Part shown: one piece after another, positions 1-6,819 of the stretch
Numbering within the stretch: the stretch's first letter is position 1
Layout of the letters: each line of letters opens with the position of its first letter
NCBI GenBank assembly: GCA_964460115.1
Contig: CAYWPR010000026.1
Location: 1 to 64,000 of the forward strand
Length of the DNA: 64,000 bases
Direction of reading: 5' to 3'
DNA from: JAEUJZ01 sp964460115
GTDB taxonomy: Bacteria > Myxococcota_A > Polyangia > Palsa-1104 > JAEUJZ01
Notes under the pieces: model-generated
Told to the model about the DNA's origin: nothing
The model's database searches: none
Seen by the model: the letters and a program-made list of their open reading frames with translations, nothing else
Made by a program: the position numbers and the translations under genes

Positions 1-335
1 GTGCGGGGGGCGACCCGACCCTATCAAGCTAAGGGTCGTCTCTACCGCGACCGATGAACCATTTTGGACGCCTGCCCAGAAGGAGCATGAATCTCGTGTG
101 GCCCTATCGGGAGTCCCGTCACTTGACCTAAGTCTGAAGCAAATACTAAATTGATTTGCAAGTGCTTACACCAATTGAGATAGCGATGCTTCTGCGCATT
201 TTGCCTGCCCAGTTCAGTTGCTTCATCAATCCGTGTCCTGAATTTTCTTCGAGTCACGTTCTGTGTCCTTCGCCTTATTCCATGCTTTCGACCGTAGCCA
301 TTTAGAGGATGCAGTGAACCAATGGCTTCGTGCCG
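1..335. other. Left-edge region without a confident gene
   Basis: Nothing here is clearly coding. A short hairpin (CGACCCT ... AGGGTCG, about 16-38) lies at the left edge. A 71-codon minus-strand reading frame at 42-257 starts about 80 bases after the stop of the ribbon-helix-helix gene. It is rich in charged residues, has no recognisable motif, and could be a remnant of a partner gene. I do not call it as a gene. Confidence 0.4.
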
Positions 336-563
336 TCAATTCCTGCCAATGGGGCGCCCACCTTTGAGTTCGCCGGTATGTGATGGAAAAGGCTTGCCCC
401 GATTGTACTGCTTCTGAAGGCGCTCAATTTCTGAGCGAAGCGCCGCCTCGGCCAGTTGGGCAAGAGTAAGGCGCAGTGGAGGCCCGGATAAGGCAACGAC
501 CGTATCGCGAGCTGCATGGGCGACCTCCTCAGGCACGAGCACCGTTAGCTTGGTTTTGGCCAT
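336..563 (-). CDS. Ribbon-helix-helix DNA-binding protein (ParG/antitoxin-like)
   Basis: A 75-residue protein. It opens with a basic beta-strand (MAKTKLTVLVPEE), followed by two predicted helices (AHAARDTVVALSG and LAQLAEAALRSEIERLQKQY) and a basic Gly/Arg-rich tail. This is the layout of small MetJ/Arc-fold proteins that act as plasmid partition factors or antitoxins and autorepress their promoters. The ATG at 563 is preferred over an upstream GTG because it begins the conserved-looking core. No ParA or toxin partner is visible, since the window ends 335 bases downstream. An orphan partition or antitoxin factor fits the accessory character of the next 4.6 kb. The fold is likely; the role is inferred. 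Confidence 0.6.
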   Translation of the reverse strand: MAKTKLTVLVPEEVAHAARDTVVALSGPPLRLTLAQLAEAALRSEIERLQKQYNRGKPFPSHTGELKGGRPIGRN

Positions 564-616
564 GCAAACCACATACGCTTACACTGGCAACACTGCAACG
601 GCTGGTAAGTCTGGTA

Positions 617-645
617 TTGACCGTAAGGCTGGCATTTTCTAGGAT
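617..645 (+). promoter_or_regulatory. Sigma70-like promoter for the ORF at 677
   Basis: TTGACC (617-622), a 17-base spacer and TAGGAT (640-645) match the vegetative consensus well. The predicted start near 652 lies 25 bases before the ATG at 677, which has a GGGAG ribosome-binding site about 9 bases upstream. Confidence 0.5.
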
Positions 646-676
646 GAGTTCGCTTTCCTTGCTGGGAGATCCCACG

Positions 677-1060
677 ATGAGCACCGAACCATCCCACTTC
701 CCTGAGCAATACCCTTCCTCAACCTTCACCACCCTCTTCACCCTCACCGACCCTGCCGAAGCCTTCATGGCCGGCTGGATTTCGCGGTTACACACCGAAA
801 AGCCCCGCCTCTTCAAAGCACTCGACCTCAAGCGAGCTGAGCGGCAGATCGGCGGCCAGACCGAACGCCTCATCTACGAACTCGCCCTCTGACAAGGTCG
901 CCACCGCCACTACCTCGTCATCATTTGGAACATCGATGAGATCAGCGCCCGGTGGAAAGAGTTCACCCACCGCCGCGACGCCCTTGCTCTTTACCGATCG
1001 CTGGCCATCACACCAGCCACCGCGGAATTGGACGCTGCACAAAAGTTAACTCTCGGTTAA
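677..1060 (+). pseudogene. Small unknown protein interrupted by an in-frame TGA
   Basis: From the ATG at 677 the frame is open for 71 codons, meets TGA at 890-892, then continues in the same frame for 55 more codons to TAA at 1058-1060. Both halves look coding: the first ends ...TERLIYELAL and the second reads QGRHRHYLVIIWNIDEIS.... The full product would be about 127 residues and of unknown family. One substitution (for example CGA or TGG to TGA) would explain the break. The second half ends 9 bases before the AbiEi-like gene, so the pair probably formed one transcript, and the stop would uncouple them. Alternatives are a sequencing error, stop readthrough, or two short real ORFs. No selenocysteine signal was recognised. 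Confidence 0.55.
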
Positions 1061-1069
1061 TTTTTCTGC

Positions 1070-1654
1070 GTGCTCCATAAGACTCAATCCAAATCCCCGA
1101 GCTGGAACGACCTCTACGACATCGCCTCAATCCAGTACGGCCTCTTCACCACCGCCCAGGCCCGAGAAGCCGGCTACTCCGTCCCCCTCCTCGCCAAGTA
1201 CCTCAAGAACGGCAAAGTCACCCGCGTCATGCACGGCATATATCGCCTCGTGCATTTTCCCCTGCAAGCAGCAGAAGACCTGACAATGTACTGGCTCTGG
1301 TCAAACCGCGAAGGCGTCTTCTCCCACGAAACCGCCCTCAGCCTGTACCTGCTCTCCGATGCGCTTCCCGCCCGTGTCCACCTCACCCTGCCGCTTTCCT
1401 GGCAAAAGCGTCGGCTCAAAGTGCCGAGGGTACTCCGCCTCCATTACGCTGATATTCCCGAGGCAGATCGCGGTTGGCATGGACCTGTGCGAGTGACCAC
1501 TCCTGCTCGCACCGTCAACGACTGCGCTCTTGCCCCCTCGCAGCCTCAATTCGTCATGCAGGGCATCGACCAGGGGCTCAGGCGGGGGCTGTTCAGCCGC
1601 GAGGAGGTGGCAGTCGCTGAAGCGAGCATTGCGATCTTTCGCGGAGGCCGGTAG
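1070..1654 (+). CDS. AbiEi-like type IV antitoxin
   Basis: A 194-residue protein with an N-terminal winged-helix-like segment (IASIQYGLFTTAQAREAGYS, then LAKYLKNGKVTRVMHGIYRL). This is typical of AbiEi antitoxin and transcriptional-repressor proteins. A C-terminal domain follows with the usual SHETALSLY and TTPARTVNDC motifs. In the known AbiE system, AbiEi autorepresses the operon and counters the nucleotidyltransferase AbiEii. Here no AbiEii follows on the same strand; the nearest nucleotidyltransferase lies convergently at 1745-2464. The start is a GTG with no clear Shine-Dalgarno sequence, 9 bases after the upstream frame, so translation may depend on coupling. The family call is good; whether it controls the convergent gene is unknown. 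Confidence 0.78.
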   Translation: MLHKTQSKSPSWNDLYDIASIQYGLFTTAQAREAGYSVPLLAKYLKNGKVTRVMHGIYRLVHFPLQAAEDLTMYWLWSNREGVFSHETALSLYLLSDALPARVHLTLPLSWQKRRLKVPRVLRLHYADIPEADRGWHGPVRVTTPARTVNDCALAPSQPQFVMQGIDQGLRRGLFSREEVAVAEASIAIFRGGR

Positions 1655-1744
1655 ATCGCCTGCGGAAAGTAATAGAAAGCGTTACTTTCCGCGAATGAGA
1701 TTTCACGGCGGGATCCTTGGGCGAGCACGGTTTGAGTAAATTTT

Positions 1745-2464
1745 TCAGCCTGCTCTCCGCCTCTCAAACTGCCCCCGCACAAAATCCCGCATGATGGCGA
1801 CCACGCGCTGCTGCCGCCTCCTTCCTTCTCGGGCTGCTGGGAGGTAGCCCTCGACGCTTTCCATGAAGGACGGGTTCTTCAGAAACGCCTGAAAATGCTC
1901 GGCGATGTACGCCTGAAGATGGCTCGGTGCTTCCCTCAGTTCCGTTGGCAGGGAGGTTCTCCCGTCGAGGAGAGCGATTATGTCTTCCAGGTCTGAACTG
2001 AAGCGAAAGTCCCCCTCCCCCCGACTGAGAAAGGCGGCGATTTTGGTCGCGATGAAAAAGGGCGCAGGGAGGATGAAGATCTCCTGTCCGTCGGGCAGCG
2101 TATACGGCACCTTGTGCTTGATGCCATCCCGATACCAGTCGTTAGTGAACCCAAGAACACTTCCGTCGGTAGGCATGACATCGACCTTGACGCCCTCATA
2201 GAGCCATCGATAGAGTGGCGCCTTCGGCGAAGTATCATTCTCGAAACCAAGTCTACGTAGCCGACTCTCGATCTCAGCGTAGCTCGCGTAACTGGCTAAC
2301 TCGACGATGCAGTCCACGTCATCCGTGGGTCTGATTTCAGGCGCGGCCGGGTCTTGTAAGTACAACGCCACCGTCGCCCCGCCGAGAAAGACCACCTCGT
2401 CTTTAAGCGAGGAGAGTGCTCGCGCGATGGTTTCGAGCATACGAATGTTAGGAGAGGGGTTCAC
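1745..2464 (-). CDS. AbiEii-like nucleotidyltransferase
   Basis: A 239-residue protein with the minimal nucleotidyltransferase signature: a glycine pair after a hydrophobic strand (VVFLGGATVALYL), then two acidic metal ligands (RPTDDVDCIVE) and a third acidic strand (VKVDVMP). A mid-region TKIAAFLSRGE.DFRFSSDLEDI block is typical of AbiEii/AbiGii and DUF6036-like proteins. Known AbiEii toxins transfer nucleotides to RNA targets; the target here is not predictable. Its ATG overlaps the stop of the upstream HTH gene by 4 bases, so the two are translationally coupled. The HTH protein is the likely antitoxin or regulator. Confidence 0.72.
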   Translation of the reverse strand: MNPSPNIRMLETIARALSSLKDEVVFLGGATVALYLQDPAAPEIRPTDDVDCIVELASYASYAEIESRLRRLGFENDTSPKAPLYRWLYEGVKVDVMPTDGSVLGFTNDWYRDGIKHKVPYTLPDGQEIFILPAPFFIATKIAAFLSRGEGDFRFSSDLEDIIALLDGRTSLPTELREAPSHLQAYIAEHFQAFLKNPSFMESVEGYLPAAREGRRRQQRVVAIMRDFVRGQFERRRAG

Positions 2465-3066
2465 GGGCGCGACTCCATGATCCTTCGCTCTAACTCCTCG
2501 CGTGCCAGCTTTTGCTCTCGCGCCCGACCGACGCGCAGGGCATCACAGAGCGCCAAAAGTTCATAGAGCTTCTGATCGCGGCGGGCAGCTTGGGGCACGC
2601 TGGGATAGAGCGGCTCGATCGCCTGGCCGCGCATCTCCCCCTCTTCATCAGGCCAAACAAATCTCTCCTCGGACTCTGCCATCACCTTCGAGAGCGGCGG
2701 TGCTGAGTGCGCCGTCGGCATGCCCCGAACAATGCGGCCTGGCTCGACGGGAAATACATACTTGAGTCCATGAACTAAGAAATCCAAGAGAGCCCTTAGC
2801 ATTGGCCGGCGCTTCTCAGCATCAACAAGGCCGGCGAGACGATTCCGGTTCAAGGAGTCGCCGATTTCGGTCTGGCTGAGCCCAAGCTCTCGGGCAAGGT
2901 CGAGCTGTTTCCAGGGCTGTGCCCCGTCCAATCGCACTCCTTCTGCTTTGAGGCGCGCAGCATCCCACACCTCAGCGCCGAGTAAATCGAGGCCATGCGC
3001 CTCTTTGGGGAGGGCTGCCTCCCATACTACGAGCTTCAAGAGAACCAGCACGTCCTGCGGCCGCAT
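2461..3066 (-). CDS. HTH protein paired with the nucleotidyltransferase
   Basis: A 201-residue soluble protein. A helix-turn-helix lies near residues 50-75 (WKQLDLARELGLSQTEIGDSLNR). The rest is helical and charged, with a basic C-terminus (REQKLAREELERR). The frame extends upstream, but the ATG at 3066 gives the natural N-terminus (MRPQDVLVLLKLVVWE), with helical sequence from the first residues. It is the first gene of a two-gene unit with the nucleotidyltransferase (4-bp overlap). A DNA-binding protein ahead of a nucleotidyltransferase is the usual order of a toxin-antitoxin operon, so an antitoxin and autoregulator role is inferred. I do not recognise a named family. Confidence 0.6.
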   Translation of the reverse strand: MRPQDVLVLLKLVVWEAALPKEAHGLDLLGAEVWDAARLKAEGVRLDGAQPWKQLDLARELGLSQTEIGDSLNRNRLAGLVDAEKRRPMLRALLDFLVHGLKYVFPVEPGRIVRGMPTAHSAPPLSKVMAESEERFVWPDEEGEMRGQAIEPLYPSVPQAARRDQKLYELLALCDALRVGRAREQKLAREELERRIMESRP

Positions 3067-3308
3067 TCCATGGTGGCTGCGCATGGAGGTAGTTTGGTGG
3101 CTTCTCAAAAATCCGCAATCCGCAAATTGCAATTTGCTTATTGACTACCTGCGCCTACATGGTGAGCTGGTATAGGCACCGGACCAGTAAGACAGCACAA
3201 ACGTTACAATGAATGTAACATTCGTGCAGTTCCTCGTCGGAGCCGCTCCCAGGCTGCAGATGCTCGAACTCTGAATCCAAACGCTCCTCCTATAAAATAA
3301 CTGAACAC

Positions 3309-3337
3309 TTGATCCGTGTCATTTGCGGTGGTACTTA
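3309..3337 (+). promoter_or_regulatory. Candidate promoter of a leaderless gene (copy A)
   Basis: TTGATC (3309-3314), 17 bases, then TACTTA (3332-3337), then 7 bases to the ATG at 3345. No Shine-Dalgarno sequence precedes the ATG. A 14-base block over the -35 (AACACTTGATCCGT) is identical ahead of the paralogue at 4235, with the same distance to its ATG, while the bases between have diverged. TTG as a start codon is the alternative reading. Confidence 0.42.
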
Positions 3338-3344
3338 CCCATCC

Positions 3345-3635
3345 ATGCCGCCAATCGAACGAACCACCCTCCAACACACCCTGCTCCTCCTCATGTGGAA
3401 CGACGCTCAGCAAGACGAACGCTCCGAGCTGCATCGAGGCGACACACGTCTGGCTGGCTACTATGCCCCTGACGTGCTTGCCGCTCTTCACCGGCTCGAA
3501 CAGGCGAAACTCATCGAAGGCGATCGCTTTGGCGATGGCGCAACGTTCCGGCTTACCCCGGCTGGCCGCGCCAAAGCCCGATCTCTGGCCGCCGCCAAGA
3601 TCGGTGCGATGTGGGCACTCGCTAGCCTCATGTAG
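3345..3635 (+). CDS. Small unknown protein, copy A of a duplicated pair
   Basis: A 96-residue protein closely similar to the product of 4235-4525. Both share the motifs TTLQHTLLLLMWND, QQDER.ELHR, VLA.LHRLE.AKL and EGDRFGDGA.FRLT.AGRAKARSLAA, and an identical C-terminus (KIGAMWALASLM). A compact helical, winged-helix-like fold is plausible (VLAALHRLEQAKLIEG followed by a FRLTPAGRAKA wing), but this is inference. I do not recognise the family. ATG 3345 is chosen over the in-frame TTG at 3309 because the 12 codons between the two differ completely between copies. Confidence 0.65.
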   Translation: MPPIERTTLQHTLLLLMWNDAQQDERSELHRGDTRLAGYYAPDVLAALHRLEQAKLIEGDRFGDGATFRLTPAGRAKARSLAAAKIGAMWALASLM

Positions 3636-3680
3636 TCATCCGGTCATAGAACCAATTTTGGCCAAGCCAGTGCCCCACCA

Positions 3681-3775
3681 TCCCGTGTGGTGTCCATCGC
3701 TCGCTTGGGCACCACACGGGAAAACAGGTCCGACCTTTTGTTATTGTGGGCTGCCCATTATCCCGTGTGGTGCCC
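3681..3775. repeat. Three copies of a 15-bp repeat, the middle one inverted
   Basis: TCCCGTGTGGTGTCC lies at 3681-3695, its inverse GGGCACCACACGGGA at 3707-3721, and TCCCGTGTGGTGCCC at 3761-3775. The third copy is itself flanked by a 9-base direct repeat TGCCCATTA (3752-3760 and 3771-3779, the second overlapping it). The first two form a possible stem with an 11-base loop. Binding sites of a partition, replication or recombination protein, or remnants of a mobile element, are the main options. Confidence 0.6.
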
Positions 3776-3849
3776 ATTAGGTGCCCAAAATTTAGGGCAA
3801 ATGGTAGGAATTTAAGGGAACCAAACGGACCAACCAGGAACAACTTTTT

Positions 3850-3946
3850 GACCCTTTTACCGACGGAGATCGCTTGAAGAGACGCCTGCCGCGAGGCTGT
3901 TATGTGATCTCGCCTTTTATGGGTTCAAATCCCGTTGGGGTCGCCA
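3850..3946 (+). ncRNA. tRNA-like (possibly tmRNA-like) structured RNA
   Basis: The 3' part is a textbook tRNA end: T arm with 5-bp stem and TTCAAAT loop (3919-3935), 7-base acceptor strand TGGGGTC (3936-3942), discriminator G and encoded CCA (3944-3946). The 5' strand GACCCTT (3850-3856) pairs with six of those seven bases. Between them there is no normal D or anticodon arm. Instead there is an 8-bp helix (3866-3873 with 3904-3911) enclosing a GCCT/AGGC hairpin (3884-3897). The stretch ACCGACGGAGATCG recalls the D-loop region of tmRNA, and the long helix recalls tmRNA P2, but no tag-peptide frame is present. It could be a degenerate tRNA, a tmRNA remnant left at an attachment site, or an independent tRNA mimic. 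A terminator follows directly, which supports transcription. Confidence 0.45.
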
Positions 3947-3952
3947 GCTTTT

Positions 3953-3974
3953 CCCGTCGGTGACGGGTATTTTT
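3953..3974 (+). terminator. Rho-independent terminator after the tRNA-like RNA
   Basis: CCCGTC (3953-3958), loop GGT, GACGGG (3962-3967), then TATTTTT. The compact stem and T-run begin six bases after the CCA of the tRNA-like element. Confidence 0.7.
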
Positions 3975-4198
3975 CAGTTGCCAATCCACTGCGCACTTTT
4001 ATGCAAAGTAGGCTGTGGGACTTGGCGAGCAAACGTGAGGTTCTTCAGATTCGCACTGGGTCACCGCGCGATCTGCGACTTCGCTTGAAGGTTCGCGCCA
4101 GCGCTAGGCCTGGCTCGGATAACAGCAAGATCGAGCGGAGGCACTTTGTTGGAAGCAATACGACCTAAAATGCTGATCATTAGTTCAATGCTAAACAC

Positions 4199-4227
4199 TT
4201 GATCCGTTATTGGCCTTGTAGTACCTC
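4199..4227 (+). promoter_or_regulatory. Candidate promoter of a leaderless gene (copy B)
   Basis: TTGATC (4199-4204), 17 bases, TACCTC (4222-4227), then 7 bases to ATG 4235. The geometry is the same as ahead of 3345 and the -35 block is identical. The -10 is weak. Confidence 0.38.
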
Positions 4228-4234
4228 TGTGGGC

Positions 4235-4525
4235 ATGCCACCTACCGAACAGACAACTCTTCAGCACACGTTGTTACTTCTAATGTGGAACGATTTTCAG
4301 CAGGACGAACGCGCGGAGCTGCATCGGCACGATTCGCGTCTTTGGGCCTATCATGCCGCGGACGTACTTGCCGTACTGCATCGTCTGGAAAGCGCGAAGC
4401 TCGTCGAAGGTGATCGCTTTGGCGATGGCGCTAGCTTTCGACTTACGGCCGCCGGCCGTGCCAAAGCTCGGTCGCTGGCGGCGGCAAAGATTGGGGCCAT
4501 GTGGGCACTGGCCAGCCTTATGTGA
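4235..4525 (+). CDS. Small unknown protein, copy B of a duplicated pair
   Basis: A 96-residue paralogue of the protein at 3345-3635, in the same orientation about 0.9 kb away, with the same length and an identical last 12 residues. Differences are scattered and mostly conservative (for example DSRLWAYHAADVLAVLHRLESAKLVEG), and the codons have drifted at third positions. This is an old duplication with both copies kept under protein-level selection. The intervening DNA is not duplicated. Function unknown. The surrounding nucleotidyltransferase and HTH genes suggest an accessory, possibly regulatory, role, but nothing in the sequence proves it. Confidence 0.65.
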   Translation: MPPTEQTTLQHTLLLLMWNDFQQDERAELHRHDSRLWAYHAADVLAVLHRLESAKLVEGDRFGDGASFRLTAAGRAKARSLAAAKIGAMWALASLM

Positions 4526-4565
4526 GCATTGAAGGATCGAGCCCGACGATGTCTTGTCGGGTCAT

Positions 4566-5213
4566 TTAGACATATCCAAGCACGTCGAAAATTTCGCGCT
4601 TAGACGACAGCGGAAAGGCCGGATTTGGGCGGGCTATGCAGTGCCGGCATTGCCGATGAAGATCCGTGCAATAAACATCTTTGCCGAGGCAGTCTGGCGA
4701 AATCGCGGGCACTTTTCGCCCACAAAGTTCGGCCAGATTTAGCGCGTCCAGATAATGCTTTTCATCGACGGGGCGTTTCGAATCGGCCGCGGCCAGCATG
4801 TGCAACTTGTGATCGAGAAGGCTGTTGGCGTCGAGCACTGCCAGCGGCAAATCCCAAGTCGGCAGCGGCCGCGCCTTGGCGATATAGCCCAATGGATCCG
4901 AAAAAATGTCGATACGCAGTCGAAAGATCGGGTCAACAATCTGAACAAAAAACTGGCGCGAATTCGGCAGCGGGCTGTGGTAATGGCTGACAAGAAATTG
5001 CTGAGCGATGCTAGACGCAAGGGTCTTTGGCTGCTCGGCCAGCAGATCTACATCTGCGATGCTGCGGCGACTGCTCACAGGGCCTGCTGCCGCCTCTAGA
5101 TGCAGGGCCATGGCGAGCCCGCCGCCGATGGCCACTTCATCACAGCGCAGATGGGGCAATAGCCGCCAAAGACTGCCACGCACCTCTGCAAGCTCACAAA
5201 AAGACGAGGGCAT
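4566..5213 (-). CDS. Second nucleotidyltransferase-fold protein
   Basis: A 215-residue protein with the hallmarks of the minimal nucleotidyltransferase fold: VAIGGGLAMALHL (glycine motif), SIADVDLLAE (paired acidic ligands) and a third acidic strand LRIDIFSDP. A later LDANSLLDHKLHMLAAADSKRPVDEKHYLDALNL-type segment places a conserved Lys and Asp where AbiEii-type proteins have them. The C-terminal third contains several Cys and His (YCTDLHRQCRHC). It differs clearly from the protein at 1745-2464, so it is not a recent copy. No antitoxin-like partner lies directly upstream. A toxin-like or nucleotide-transfer role is inferred from fold only. Confidence 0.6.
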   Translation of the reverse strand: MPSSFCELAEVRGSLWRLLPHLRCDEVAIGGGLAMALHLEAAAGPVSSRRSIADVDLLAEQPKTLASSIAQQFLVSHYHSPLPNSRQFFVQIVDPIFRLRIDIFSDPLGYIAKARPLPTWDLPLAVLDANSLLDHKLHMLAAADSKRPVDEKHYLDALNLAELCGRKVPAISPDCLGKDVYCTDLHRQCRHCIARPNPAFPLSSKREIFDVLGYV

Positions 5214-5338
5214 CGCGGTGCAAATCTACCAGCTTGGTGGCGTCTTCCTTCATAAAAGACAGCGCGAGGACAGCGACGCCGCCAGGGCCAGCGCCTTGCG
5301 GAAGAAGTTGAATCTGGCAATATGCTGCCAATTCGAAC

Positions 5339-5560
5339 ATGGCAACTGCGCAACCTACTCCTGCCAGCAGCACTTGCCGCTGCGGACATGATCGTTCTCA
5401 TCCGCTTGTACACCCCGAACCCAAGTACAGTTTCTGGGGCTGGATGCTGCTGATGCTGGGCGCTACGCCGACCCCGATTTGCGCGATTTATACCTGCAGT
5501 CGCTGCCAGAGTACGCTCGGGAGCACTCGCGATCCGGCGATTTTGCGCGAATTCTCTTAA
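5339..5560 (+). CDS. Small zinc-ribbon membrane protein
   Basis: A 73-residue protein. The first metal-binding half is CRCGH near residues 13-17 and the second is CSRCQ near 53-57. Between them is a hydrophobic stretch (FWGWMLLMLGATPTPICAIY) that looks like one membrane or half-membrane segment. The Cys pairs could form one zinc ribbon bridging it. The tail (STLGSTRDPAILREF) is typical of short conserved hypotheticals. No clear ribosome-binding site is visible. The gene stands alone between two minus-strand genes and its function is unknown. Confidence 0.5.
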   Translation: MATAQPTPASSTCRCGHDRSHPLVHPEPKYSFWGWMLLMLGATPTPICAIYTCSRCQSTLGSTRDPAILREFS

Positions 5561-5579
5561 GTAGGTAGGCCTTCTGCCT

Positions 5580-6713
5580 TTACTTTTGGCGACTGAGAGC
5601 GCGAGCCCGTTCATCTAGTAGCGACGCCCGTCGCAACAAGTTCGCGGCCAGCGCTTCCAAATCTCCCTGGGTGCGGCTGAGCGCCTGCAATTTGCTGGCG
5701 GTGTCAAATGGGCCGTCGATGCGCCGCAGCCCATCCAAAGTGGCCGGATTGGGGCCGCTGCGTATTGTGCTGCTTGCTGCTGCCGCCGTCGTCGCGGCAT
5801 CGGCAGCGGTACCGGCCATGGCGGCGCTGGGCACGCGAGGGGCAGACAGCGAGGCGTTTGACGCGGGACCTAGGCTGCGCCGGCTGCTAGATTGCTCGGC
5901 AAACAAGTCTTCATCCACGCGGCTGGCTCGCTCGCGCAGCCGTTGGCGCCGCTGCAGTTCTTGGCTGCGCTCTTGCAAACGCTGCACTTCGCGATGCAAT
6001 TTGTCGGCTGAATCGCGCAGCAGATCGGCCCGCTCGTGCAGCGCTTGCGGATCGTCTAGCGTATTTTCCGAGGTAGGTTGGCTCCCTCTCGAAATTTCGC
6101 TGGGCACAAGCTTTGGCGCGGCACCCAAGTGGTCCTCGGCAAGCAATGCCTCGACCTGCGTGGTGCGTAGCTGCAACCAGAAAAATCGCTGCGCGGCGTG
6201 TAACGCCGCGTCCTTGTTCGCGGCGGCATCCAAAATATGGTCGCAGGTCGCCACAAGCTGCCGCCGTTGCCCATGCAGTGTCAGGATCATCTGCCGATCA
6301 TTTTTTTGCGCCTGCGCCAGCTCATCGGCAAAGGCTTGGGCTTGCGCGAGCTTTTCGTTCAGCGAAAGATCTCGCGCCACGCCCGGCGGCTGACTCTTTA
6401 GTTGCTCGATGGTTTGGGCCAGCTGTGCCCTTTGCTTCTCGCGCTCGGCTTGTACCGCTTGGCTGCGCACGAGCTGCTGCTCGAGTTGTTCTAGCTGCCG
6501 CTGTTGCGCTTGCCCCTGCTGCAAAAAGACGTCCAAGCTGCTTGTCGAACTGGCTGTGGCGGGCTCGGCAAAAGCGCGCCCAGAACCAAGAAAGACATCG
6601 AGGCAGATACTCAGGCAGATGGCTAACAAACCGTAGCTTGCTCCAAGCCGTTCGGCTGCGCTGCGCCCGCGCAATTCACTTCTTGGCAATTTTGCGAAGC
6701 GTGGCGGGTGCAT
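5580..6713 (-). CDS. Exported coiled-coil protein
   Basis: About 377 residues. A hydrophobic stretch (ASYGLLAICLSICLDVFLGSGRAFA) ending in a signal-peptidase-like A-F-A site precedes a long Gln/Glu/Leu/Arg-rich coiled coil (LDVFLQQGQAQQRQLEQLEQ onward). A second coiled coil follows (LHREVQRLQERSQELQRRQR), then an Ala/Ser-rich linker and a final helical part. The frame opens further upstream; ATG 6713 is chosen so that the signal sequence is not too far from the N-terminus, and this start is uncertain. It ends just before the NtrC-type gene on the same strand, in which it probably lies downstream in one transcript. A periplasmic or envelope scaffold is plausible; no family is recognised. Confidence 0.6.
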   Translation of the reverse strand: MHPPRFAKLPRSELRGRSAAERLGASYGLLAICLSICLDVFLGSGRAFAEPATASSTSSLDVFLQQGQAQQRQLEQLEQQLVRSQAVQAEREKQRAQLAQTIEQLKSQPPGVARDLSLNEKLAQAQAFADELAQAQKNDRQMILTLHGQRRQLVATCDHILDAAANKDAALHAAQRFFWLQLRTTQVEALLAEDHLGAAPKLVPSEISRGSQPTSENTLDDPQALHERADLLRDSADKLHREVQRLQERSQELQRRQRLRERASRVDEDLFAEQSSSRRSLGPASNASLSAPRVPSAAMAGTAADAATTAAAASSTIRSGPNPATLDGLRRIDGPFDTASKLQALSRTQGDLEALAANLLRRASLLDERARALSRQK

Positions 6714-6819
6714 GTTGCAAACATAAGCCGCAGCAAGCCATATGCCGCGCATCGGTCGTGGCGTTGACGTCGCTGTATCGAAAAATGGGCGCATCAATGC
6801 ATCAGTTTTTTGAGATCAG

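Larger units (their letters stand above)
3636..4234. other. Intergenic region with inverted repeats and a tRNA-like RNA
   Basis: About 600 bases between the two paralogous genes, with no convincing ORF. It contains three copies of a 15-base repeat (3681-3775), a tRNA-like RNA (3850-3946) with its own terminator, and the conserved promoter block of copy B. Nothing else was recognised between 3976 and 4184. Confidence 0.6.

Noticed and set aside
890..892. TGA as a selenocysteine codon
   Set aside because: No SECIS-like hairpin was recognised right after it and no selenoprotein family match.
3915..3948. Similarity of TTCAAATCCCGTTGGGGTCG to the anticodon region of tRNA-Sec
   Set aside because: A T-arm/acceptor fold explains the bases better (5-bp stem, TTCAAAT loop, CCA); the selC acceptor, D stem and anticodon do not fit.
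1745..5213. Nucleotidyltransferases as CBASS-type CD-NTases
   Set aside because: Too short, with minimal NTase motifs and no cap or effector genes nearby.
5096..5614. 172-codon minus frame across 5096-5614
   Set aside because: Runs opposite the zinc-ribbon gene and through the start of the nucleotidyltransferase gene in another frame, with Arg/Ala-rich sequence typical of shadow frames.
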